Shown here: positions 1-5,287 of the stretch, piece after piece
Layout: each line of letters begins with the position of its first letter
Position numbering within the stretch: position 1 is the first letter of the stretch
Source: Burkholderiales bacterium
Lineage (GTDB): Bacteria > Pseudomonadota > Gammaproteobacteria > Burkholderiales > SG8-39
Length of the DNA: 9,833 bases
Reading direction: 5' to 3'
Assembly (NCBI GenBank): GCA_017880745.1
Contig: JADGRR010000074.1
Coordinates: 1-9,833, forward strand
Notes under the pieces: generated by a model
Database searches by the model: none
What the model was told of the DNA's origin: nothing
What the model saw: the letters and a program-made list of their open reading frames with translations, nothing else
Translations under genes and position numbers: made by a program

Positions 1-941
<941 letters not shown>

Positions 942-1095
942 TGCGGATTCACATACCTTATTGTTGAATATTCAGCACGCCGGAAGAATGCTCGTGCCAT
1001 TGCAATTGCTTCAGAATCAATTTCCAAATGCGGGGATGCCACCCCTCATGCCCCCCTGGACCGGCCCGCTGCAAAATCCATTTTGCAACGGCTCG
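942..1095 (-). other. iscA-sufB intergenic spacer with hairpins
   Basis: This 154-bp gap is long for two adjacent genes of a suf operon. It contains an 18-bp near-perfect palindrome beside the iscA stop (listed separately) and a GGGG/CCCC hairpin (1032-1035 with 1042-1045, loop of six). It also holds GCACG/CGTGC arms (976-980 and 993-997 approximately) and the 10-bp palindrome TGAATATTCA at 965-974. I see no convincing sigma70 promoter and no open frame worth calling. It could shape differential expression or mRNA processing between the carrier and the scaffold genes; this is inference only. Confidence 0.4.
1070..1087. repeat. 18-bp palindrome immediately downstream of iscA
   Basis: TGCAAAAT and ATTTTGCA (1070-1077 and 1080-1087) are exact reverse complements separated by two bases (CC on the plus strand). 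The palindrome ends 8 bp from the iscA stop codon. In RNA it would be a 7-bp, AU-rich stem with a 4-nt loop, not followed by a U tract on the minus strand, so it does not look like an intrinsic terminator. As DNA it has the symmetry of a dimeric repressor operator. Function unknown. Confidence 0.6.
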
Positions 1096-1452
1096 TCAGG
1101 ATTCTTGCGGCTTGGCTTTGGCGGATTGCTTGATGTTGAAGCTCTCGCCGCAGCCACAAGTGCTGTCGATGTTGGGATTGTCGAATTTGAACACTTGCTT
1201 GAAGCCTTCCTTGACGAAATCGAGGCGCGAGCCGTCCAGAACCGACAGCGTTTCAGCGTCCACCACCACTTTCGCGTCGTGCGCCTCGAACGACTGGTCG
1301 CCCGGGTGCATTTCGTCGGCGTAGTCGAACGTATACGCATAGCCGGAACAGCCGACTTTCTTGACGCCGACGCGCAATCCCACGCCCTTGCCGCGCTTCG
1401 CGAGCTGGTTCTGGATCTGTCTTGCCGCATTTTCAGTCACCGAAATTGCCAT
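1096..1452 (-). CDS. iscA: A-type Fe-S carrier, IscA/SufA family (IscA-like)
   Basis: A-type carriers accept Fe-S clusters (or iron) from the scaffold and pass them to target apoproteins in the cytoplasm. The 118-residue protein has the three invariant cysteines at exactly the family positions: Cys35 in VGCSGYAY and Cys99/Cys101 in TCGCGESF. The RGKGVGLRVGV, VVVDAETLSVLDGSRLDFVKEGF and FKFDNPN segments resemble E. coli IscA more than SufA, and the long N-terminal extension of E. coli SufA is absent. About 11 polar residues (KQSAKAKPQES) extend past the usual end. It lies between the suf-linked iscR (143-bp gap upstream) and sufB (154-bp gap downstream), so by position it fills the sufA role; sufA would be an equally defensible name. 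The start is the ATG at 1450-1452, with a modest AGG-containing purine stretch upstream. Family assignment is secure; the iscA versus sufA choice is not. Confidence 0.93.
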   Translation of the reverse strand: MAISVTENAARQIQNQLAKRGKGVGLRVGVKKVGCSGYAYTFDYADEMHPGDQSFEAHDAKVVVDAETLSVLDGSRLDFVKEGFKQVFKFDNPNIDSTCGCGESFNIKQSAKAKPQES

Positions 1453-1595
1453 GGTTTCGCCTGTAAAAAGAATTGGTGAAGCTCTAATTGGGTTCCCGTT
1501 ATGGTCAGGGCTTCCTCTGACTTGGGGAATTTACTAGGGGCCGGGCGGGAAGGGAAGGGACCTACCCCATCCCCGGACCCTCGCTCAGCACATCC
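1453..1595 (-). other. suf iscR-iscA intergenic spacer
   Basis: This 143-bp gap separates the first two genes of the leftward operon. It carries the G-rich run at 1537-1559 (listed separately) and a small hairpin in which GTCAG (1504-1508) pairs with CTGAC (1517-1521). No good -35/-10 pair was found on the minus strand, so I expect iscA and sufB to be read from the promoter upstream of iscR, possibly with attenuation here. That expectation is inference. Confidence 0.4.
1537..1559 (+). other. putative G-quadruplex motif in the iscR-iscA spacer
   Basis: Five consecutive G-runs occur within 23 bases: GGGG, GGG, GGG, GGG, GGG with loops of CC, C, AA and AA. This exceeds the usual four-run, short-loop definition of an intramolecular G-quadruplex. 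The G-rich strand is the plus strand, which is the template strand for the leftward iscR-iscA-sufB transcript; the mRNA itself would be C-rich. A further GGGG lies nearby at 1524-1527. The motif itself is read directly; formation in the cell is inference. Confidence 0.6.
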
Positions 1596-2078
1596 TTAGA
1601 TCGAAATTGCGGCGCGCTGGCGCTTTTGCAAGGTCTCGCGCATGTCGTGCACCTGCGCCACGCCGCTTGGTCTGGGTTTCTGCTCGTCAACCAGCTGTTT
1701 GAGCGTCACCGCGCCGAGATAGCCGAAAATATGCTGGTTGAGATTGGCCCACAGATTGTGAGTGATGCATTTGTTCTCATCGCGACAGTTTTCCCTGCCG
1801 CCGCATTGCGTCGAGTCAAGCGTCTCGTCGACCGCGAGAATGATGTCGGCGACCGATATCTGCGTCATGTCCAGGGCGAGGCGATAGCCGCCGCCGGGCC
1901 CGCGCACGCTGTCGACCAGCGCGCGGCGGCGCAGCTTGCCGAACAACTGCTCGAGATAAGACAGCGAGATCTTCTGGCGCTCGCTGATCGCCGCCAGCGT
2001 CACCGGGTGTGTTCCGTGGCTCATCGCGAGATCTACCATCGCGGTCACCGCAAAGCGCCCCTTTGTCGTCAGTCTCAT
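1596..2078 (-). CDS. iscR: Fe-S cluster regulator IscR, suf-linked paralogue (Rrf2 family)
   Basis: IscR is an Rrf2-family dimeric transcription factor carrying a [2Fe-2S] cluster; the holo form represses Fe-S assembly genes and so senses cluster demand. The 160-residue protein opens with MRLTTKGRFAVTAMVDLA and has the winged-helix segment ISLSYLEQLFGKLRR (residues 37-51), with Glu43 at the position that tunes DNA specificity in E. coli IscR. The wing VRGPGGGYRL follows. All cluster ligands are present at the E. coli positions: Cys92, Cys98, Cys104 and His107. The start is the ATG at 2076-2078, preceded by GAGG (2087-2090) at 8-nt spacing. It is the first gene of a leftward unit with iscA and sufB, under a promoter with two IscR-type boxes, so it is probably autoregulated. 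A second iscR lies 2.7 kb away at 4773. SufR is unlikely, because SufR is a different, DeoR-like family. Confidence 0.95.
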   Translation of the reverse strand: MRLTTKGRFAVTAMVDLAMSHGTHPVTLAAISERQKISLSYLEQLFGKLRRRALVDSVRGPGGGYRLALDMTQISVADIILAVDETLDSTQCGGRENCRDENKCITHNLWANLNQHIFGYLGAVTLKQLVDEQKPRPSGVAQVHDMRETLQKRQRAAISI

Positions 2079-2086
2079 AGGAAAAA

Positions 2087-2090
2087 CCTC
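2087..2090 (-). promoter_or_regulatory. ribosome binding site of suf-linked iscR
   Basis: On the minus strand, GAGG lies 8 nt before the ATG at 2076-2078. This supports that start, which also matches the conserved MRLTTKGR N-terminus of the IscR family. Confidence 0.6.
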
Positions 2091-2124
2091 ATTAAATATC
2101 AGATAACTAAGGCCTGCAGCCGCA

Positions 2125-2149
2125 ATACACGAGTAATTTTGTCAACTAT
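2125..2149 (-). promoter_or_regulatory. IscR type 1-like operator, promoter-proximal site
   Basis: On the minus strand this 25-bp element begins ATAGTTGACA and ends CTCGTGTAT. Against the known IscR type 1 consensus (ATA-S-YY-GACT-R-WWW-Y-AGTC-RR-S-TAT) I count 22 of 25 matching positions. It overlaps the -10 box of the suf iscR promoter and extends past the likely transcription start. A holo-IscR dimer bound here would be expected to block transcription. Its centre lies 28 bp from that of the upstream site. Confidence 0.75.
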
Positions 2150-2173
2150 ACAATACCTGACAGTAATAGTCAA
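2145..2173 (-). promoter_or_regulatory. sigma70-type promoter of the iscR-iscA-sufB operon
   Basis: On the minus strand TTGACT (2168-2173) is followed after exactly 17 bp by TATAGT (2145-2150). Each hexamer matches five of six consensus positions with ideal spacing. Initiation would fall near 2138, giving a leader of about 60 nt before the iscR ATG. The -35 lies inside one IscR-type box and the -10 overlaps the start of a second, the arrangement expected for repression. Confidence 0.8.
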
Positions 2174-2177
2174 CTAT
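2153..2177 (-). promoter_or_regulatory. IscR type 1-like operator, upstream site (near-perfect)
   Basis: On the minus strand the element begins ATAGTTGACT and ends GTCAGGTAT. I count 24 of 25 matches to the IscR type 1 consensus; only the first A of the second half-site differs. It covers the -35 of the suf promoter. It is the best operator match in the window and the first of two tandem copies. Confidence 0.85.
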
Positions 2178-2334
2178 GACGCACCAATTCTTTCCCGTTC
2201 GGCAGGTGGCGTGTTTGTCAGACTTTCCCGCATGCCTGCAGCTTGCCACGCCCGTCGCAGCAAGGCGGCTGGCCGAGGGTGGCAAGCGAATTGCCCAGCT
2301 TGCAGCGGCAAACCGGCTATTCGGCCTAAAAACG
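2178..2334. other. spacer between suhB and the suf promoter with a 9-bp inverted repeat
   Basis: This is the 3' flank of suhB and the upstream flank of the suf promoter, both on the minus strand. GCTTGCCAC (2241-2249) and GTGGCAAGC (2279-2287) are perfect reverse complements with a 29-nt loop that can itself fold partly. No T-run follows on the minus strand, so this is not a standard intrinsic terminator, though it may protect or define the suhB 3' end. No coding region is supported here. Confidence 0.45.
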
Positions 2335-3120
2335 TTACTTTGGATGGTGTGCGGCCACGATCTGCAGCAGCGGCGTGAATACTTTGGGCGTGCCGGTGAC
2401 GATGTTCCCGCATTCCAGGTAAGTGCCGTCGCCCTCGAAATCGCTCACCAGGCCGCCCGCTTCCTGGATCAGCAGGCTGCCTGCGGCCATGTCCCAGGGA
2501 GCGAGGCCCATTTCCCAGAAGCCGTCCAGCCGGCCCGCGGCGACATAGGCGAGGTCGAGCGCGGCGGCGCCGGCGCGGCGCACGCCCGCAGTCTGCTCCA
2601 TCACCTGGCGCAGGACGGCCGCGTATTCGTCCATATGCTCACCGGAGCGGAACGGAAAGCCGGTGCCGATGAGCGCGTCGTCCAGTTGCCTGCGCTTGGA
2701 CACGCGCATGCGCCGGTCGTTGAGGTAGGCGCCGTGTCCGCGCGTGGCGGTGAACAGTTCATTGCGCCCCGGGTCGTAGATTACTGCCTGCGTCACCGCG
2801 CCCTTGTATCTGAGTCCGATGGAGACGCAATACTGCGGGAACCCGTGAATGAAATTGGTGGTTCCGTCCAGCGGGTCGATGATCCAGACGAAGTCCGATT
2901 TGCCGTGCGCTCCGGACTCCTCTGCTAGAATCGCATGGTCGGGAAAGGCCTTCAGCAGGATCTGGATCACCGCCTGTTCCGCTGCCTGGTCCACCTCGGT
3001 GACGAAATCATTGTGGCGCTTGGTCGATACGGTCAGTGCGTCGATGTCCTGCGCGGCGCGGTTGATGATGGCGCCGGCGCGCCGCGCGGCTTTCACTGCG
3101 ATGTTGAGCATGGGATGCAT
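2335..3120 (-). CDS. suhB: inositol-1-monophosphatase family protein SuhB
   Basis: SuhB is a cytoplasmic, Mg-dependent inositol monophosphatase. In E. coli it also joins the Nus-factor antitermination complex on rRNA operons. The 261-residue protein starts MHPMLNIAVKAARRAGAII, the typical SuhB N-terminus, so the ATG at 3118-3120 is preferred over the longer in-frame reading to 3270, whose extra residues are low complexity and overlap the divergent trmJ. The metal site is complete: Glu67 (AEES), Asp82 and Asp85 in WIIDPLDGTTNFIHGFP, and Asp210 in GLAPWDMAAG. Length is close to the 267 of E. coli. It is divergent from trmJ with only 49 bp between start codons, the same arrangement as suhB/trmJ beside the isc operon in E. 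coli, and it lies upstream of the suf promoter on the same strand. No strong Shine-Dalgarno is visible. Confidence 0.96.
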   Translation of the reverse strand: MHPMLNIAVKAARRAGAIINRAAQDIDALTVSTKRHNDFVTEVDQAAEQAVIQILLKAFPDHAILAEESGAHGKSDFVWIIDPLDGTTNFIHGFPQYCVSIGLRYKGAVTQAVIYDPGRNELFTATRGHGAYLNDRRMRVSKRRQLDDALIGTGFPFRSGEHMDEYAAVLRQVMEQTAGVRRAGAAALDLAYVAAGRLDGFWEMGLAPWDMAAGSLLIQEAGGLVSDFEGDGTYLECGNIVTGTPKVFTPLLQIVAAHHPK

Positions 3121-3169
3121 GTAATATGGGGTCCGTGATCGCGGCCTGCGCCGAAGGCGTGATTTTAAT

Positions 3170-3886
3170 ATGAGCGCCGATCTGCTGTCGCACATTCGTG
3201 TTGTGCTGTCGCGCACCTCACATCCGGGGAACATAGGCGCGGCGGCCCGCGCGATGAAGACCATGGGCATCGTCTCGCTCTATCTGGTCAATCCGAAGAA
3301 ATTTCCTGATGCCGAAGCCGAAGCCATGGCTAGCGGCGCGTCTGACGTGCTGCAAAGCGCGCGCGTCTGCGCGACCCTGGACGAGGCTTTGCAGGGCACA
3401 GTCTACGCTCTGGCAGTGAGCGCGCGCCGGCGCGAACTCGCATACGCGTCCGCCGATGCGCGCAGCGCGGCGCAGGGGCTCGTGGCGGCAGCGCAGCAGG
3501 GCGAGGTCGCCATCGTGTTCGGAACCGAAATGTCCGGCCTGACCAATGAGGAAATCCTGCAATGCCGCGCGATGGCGCATATTCCCGCCGATCCGGCCTA
3601 TTCATCGCTCAATCTCGCCGCGGCGGTGCAGGTCATGGCCTATGAGGCGCGCGTGGCGGCGCTGGGTGCGCAGGTGCTGCCGCCGAGCGAATTCGAAGCG
3701 GCGCGCCATGAGGACGTCGAGAATTTCTACGCCCACCTCGAACAAAGCCTGCTCGCCAGCGGCTTTCTGGACCCGGCCAACCCCAGGCGCCTCATACCGC
3801 GCCTGCGGCGCCTGTTTGGCCGCGCCCAGTTGGAACAGGAAGAGGTCAACATTCTGCGCGGGATGTTGAATTCTTTTCGCAGATAG
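3170..3886 (+). CDS. trmJ: tRNA (cytidine/uridine-32-2'-O)-methyltransferase TrmJ
   Basis: TrmJ is a SPOUT-class, SAM-dependent enzyme that 2'-O-methylates nucleotide 32 of the tRNA anticodon loop; it works as a homodimer in the cytoplasm. The 238-residue product has motif 1 (RTSHPGNIGAAARAMKTMG, residues 15-33, with Asn21). It also has motif 2 (VFGTEMSGLTNEE, from residue 116, with Glu120) and motif 3 (YSSLNLAAAVQV, residues 144-155, with Asn148) forming the knotted SAM pocket. The C-terminal NILRGMLNSF matches the end of known TrmJ proteins. The family often has Arg where Thr119 is here. The ATG at 3170 gives the expected N-terminus; only a distant GAAGG (3153-3157) precedes it. It is divergent from suhB. 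Its last codons overlap the operator and promoter of the following cysE-isc operon, and the position next to iscR matches the E. coli yfhQ-isc neighbourhood. Confidence 0.95.
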   Translation: MSADLLSHIRVVLSRTSHPGNIGAAARAMKTMGIVSLYLVNPKKFPDAEAEAMASGASDVLQSARVCATLDEALQGTVYALAVSARRRELAYASADARSAAQGLVAAAQQGEVAIVFGTEMSGLTNEEILQCRAMAHIPADPAYSSLNLAAAVQVMAYEARVAALGAQVLPPSEFEAARHEDVENFYAHLEQSLLASGFLDPANPRRLIPRLRRLFGRAQLEQEEVNILRGMLNSFRR

Positions 3887-3907
3887 TTGACTAAAACACT
3901 AGGGATT
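3883..3907 (+). promoter_or_regulatory. IscR type 1-like operator upstream of cysE
   Basis: The element begins ATAGTTGACT, runs through AAAACACTAGG and ends GATT; I count about 21 of 25 matches to the IscR type 1 consensus. It starts one base before the trmJ stop codon (3884-3886) and covers the -35 of the promoter that reads into cysE-iscR-iscS-iscU. This predicts repression of the whole operon, including cysE, by holo-IscR. The mismatches are in the second half-site. Confidence 0.75.
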
Positions 3908-3915
3908 AGTACAGT
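3887..3915 (+). promoter_or_regulatory. sigma70-type promoter of the cysE-iscR-iscS-iscU operon
   Basis: TTGACT (3887-3892) is followed after 17 bp by TACAGT (3910-3915). The spacing is ideal, the -35 matches five of six positions and the -10 four of six. Initiation near 3922 would leave a leader of roughly 26 nt before the cysE ATG. The layout is the same as at the suf promoter, with the -35 embedded in an IscR-type box. Confidence 0.7.
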
Positions 3916-3947
3916 GATATTCATCAGATTTGTTGCCGGACAGATTT

Positions 3948-4706
3948 ATGTTTAAAAACATCCGTGAAGACATCGCCAGCGTATTCGATCGCGACCCTGC
4001 TGCGCGCTCGACCTGGGAGGTAGTCACCTGTTATCCGGGCTTCCATGCGCTGCGCATTCACCGCATCGCGAATTGGCTGTGGCACATGAATCTGCACTGG
4101 CTGGGACGGATGGTGTCGCATATCGGCCGCTTTCTGACCGGCATCGAAATCCATCCGGGCGCGACCATCGGACGGCGCTTTTTCATCGACCACGGCATGG
4201 GGGTGGTCATAGGCGAAACCGCTGAAATCGGCGATGACGTCACCCTTTATCATGGCGTCACCCTGGGCGGCACCTCCTGGAACAAGGGCAAGCGCCATCC
4301 GACCTTGAGGAATGGCGTGGTCATCGGTGCCGGCGCCAAGGTGCTGGGACCCATCGTCGTGGGCGAGGGGGCGAAGATCGGCTCCAACGCCGTGGTGGTG
4401 AAAGATGTTCATCCCGGGGCCTCGGCGGTCGGGATTCCGGCACGCATCATTGTCGACGATCAGGACCGGTCGCGAGAGGAAAAAGCCGCCAAGCTTGGTT
4501 TTTCCGCCTATGCCGTCACCGCCAAAGCGGCGGACGATCCTCTGGCCAAGGCGCTGCAGGGATTGCTGGACCACTCGATGGAGCAGGACCACCGCCTGGA
4601 GCAGTTGCAGCACGAGATCGAAAGTCTCAGAGGGCGGACCGAGGACGACCGCGCAGTCGCGGAGCGCTTCGACCCTGGCCGATTGCGTCAGGCGGCAAAA
4701 AAATAG
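3948..4706 (+). CDS. cysE: serine O-acetyltransferase CysE
   Basis: CysE acetylates L-serine with acetyl-CoA to O-acetylserine, the committed step of cysteine synthesis. The ATG at 3948 (MFKNIREDIASVFDRDPAAR) gives 252 residues and the usual N-terminus; an in-frame TTG at 3930 has no support. A short helical N-terminal domain (about 1-62) is followed by a left-handed beta-helix of hexapeptide repeats from about residue 64 (GIEIHPGATIG). Key residues are His82 in IDHGMGVVIGETA, corresponding to the catalytic His, and Glu67 in the GIEIHP segment where E. coli has Asp. YHGVTLGGT and the KRHPTLRNGVVIGAGAKVLG coil follow, then the VGIPARI end of the fold. The short form resembles the EpsC/NifP type. 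A C-terminal tail of about 75 residues is polar and probably helical (LLDHSMEQDHRLEQLQHEIE). It is the first gene after the IscR-boxed promoter and lies 66 bp before iscR, which suggests that cysteine supply is co-expressed with its main consumer, IscS. Confidence 0.95.
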   Translation: MFKNIREDIASVFDRDPAARSTWEVVTCYPGFHALRIHRIANWLWHMNLHWLGRMVSHIGRFLTGIEIHPGATIGRRFFIDHGMGVVIGETAEIGDDVTLYHGVTLGGTSWNKGKRHPTLRNGVVIGAGAKVLGPIVVGEGAKIGSNAVVVKDVHPGASAVGIPARIIVDDQDRSREEKAAKLGFSAYAVTAKAADDPLAKALQGLLDHSMEQDHRLEQLQHEIESLRGRTEDDRAVAERFDPGRLRQAAKK

Positions 4707-4740
4707 CTGCCAGATAAACTCACGCTTTACTATAGTTTAT
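4707..4740 (+). promoter_or_regulatory. possible secondary promoter / inverted repeat upstream of isc iscR
   Basis: In the 66-bp cysE-iscR gap, TATAGT (4731-4736) could be a -10 with CTGCCA (4707-4712) as a four-of-six -35 at 18-bp spacing. ATAAACT (4714-4720) and AGTTTAT (4734-4740) form a perfect 7-bp inverted repeat with a 13-nt loop that straddles the -10, and ACTATAGT (4729-4736) is a small palindrome. It may allow cysE-independent expression of iscR-iscS-iscU. The sequence does not match the IscR type 1 pattern. Weakly supported. Confidence 0.3.
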
Positions 4741-4762
4741 AGAATTCATTTGGTTTTTTGCT

Positions 4763-4766
4763 GGAG
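4763..4766 (+). promoter_or_regulatory. ribosome binding site of isc iscR
   Basis: GGAG sits 6 nt before the ATG at 4773. This decides for that ATG, which also gives the conserved MRLTTKGRF N-terminus, over the in-frame TTG at 4758. Confidence 0.7.
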
Positions 4767-4772
4767 ACGATC

Positions 4773-5252
4773 ATGAGACTGACAACCAAAGGCAGATTTG
4801 CGGTGACCGCGATGCTGGACCTGGCCTTGCGCCAGCAGGAGGGTCCGGTGACCCTGGCTGGCATCGGAGCGCGCCAGAGCATTTCCCTGTCCTATCTGGA
4901 GCAACTGTTCGGCAAGCTGCGCCGGCATGAGCTGGTGCAGAGCGTACGCGGTCCCGGCGGCGGTTACTGCCTGGCGCGCTCCGCCGAGACGGTCTCGGTG
5001 GCCGAGATCATCCTCGCCGTGGACGAGCCGCTTGATGCGACGCAATGCGGCGGCATGGAAAACTGTCGGGACGACCAGCGCTGCATGACGCATGATTTAT
5101 GGACCACGCTGAACGAAAAGCTGTACGAATATCTGAACTCGGTGACGCTGCAGGACCTCGTGACCGGGCAACTCGCGAAAGACGGCAATGTGACCGTGCT
5201 GATGGACCGGCGTCGCGCGGTTGCGCGCAAGGTCGTCCCGTTGCCCGCCTGA
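4773..5252 (+). CDS. iscR: Fe-S cluster regulator IscR, isc-linked paralogue (Rrf2 family)
   Basis: This second IscR has 159 residues and the same architecture as the suf-linked copy: MRLTTKGRFAVTAMLDLA, recognition segment SISLSYLEQLFGKLRR (36-51, Glu43), wing VRGPGGGY, and the complete [2Fe-2S] ligand set Cys92, Cys98, Cys104, His107. It has one extra cysteine, Cys66, directly after the wing. The tail after about residue 130 (GQLAKDGNVTVLMDRRRAVARKVVPLPA) is unlike that of the suf copy. It follows cysE and precedes iscS by 35 bp, the classical position of iscR in gamma- and betaproteobacterial isc operons. It presumably represses its own operon through the box upstream of cysE, as known for E. 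coli IscR. Which of the two copies is the main regulator, or whether they form mixed dimers, cannot be told from sequence. Confidence 0.96.
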   Translation: MRLTTKGRFAVTAMLDLALRQQEGPVTLAGIGARQSISLSYLEQLFGKLRRHELVQSVRGPGGGYCLARSAETVSVAEIILAVDEPLDATQCGGMENCRDDQRCMTHDLWTTLNEKLYEYLNSVTLQDLVTGQLAKDGNVTVLMDRRRAVARKVVPLPA

Positions 5253-5287
5253 GTGAAACCGATTCGATTGCGGCAAGATCCGTTATC

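Noticed and set aside
951..975. ATACCT half-site upstream of sufB as an IscR box
   Set aside because: Only the first six positions fit; the second half-site is absent and it is not linked to a -35.
1519..1545. Possible third IscR type 1 site in the iscR-iscA gap (TTTACTAGGGG)
   Set aside because: Only about 14-15 of 25 positions match and the first half-site GACT is lost; this is close to what a G-rich region gives by chance.
3121..3270. N-terminal 50-residue extension of suhB
   Set aside because: It has no similarity to the family N-terminus and would overlap the start of the divergent trmJ; MHPMLNIAV at 3120 is the conserved start.
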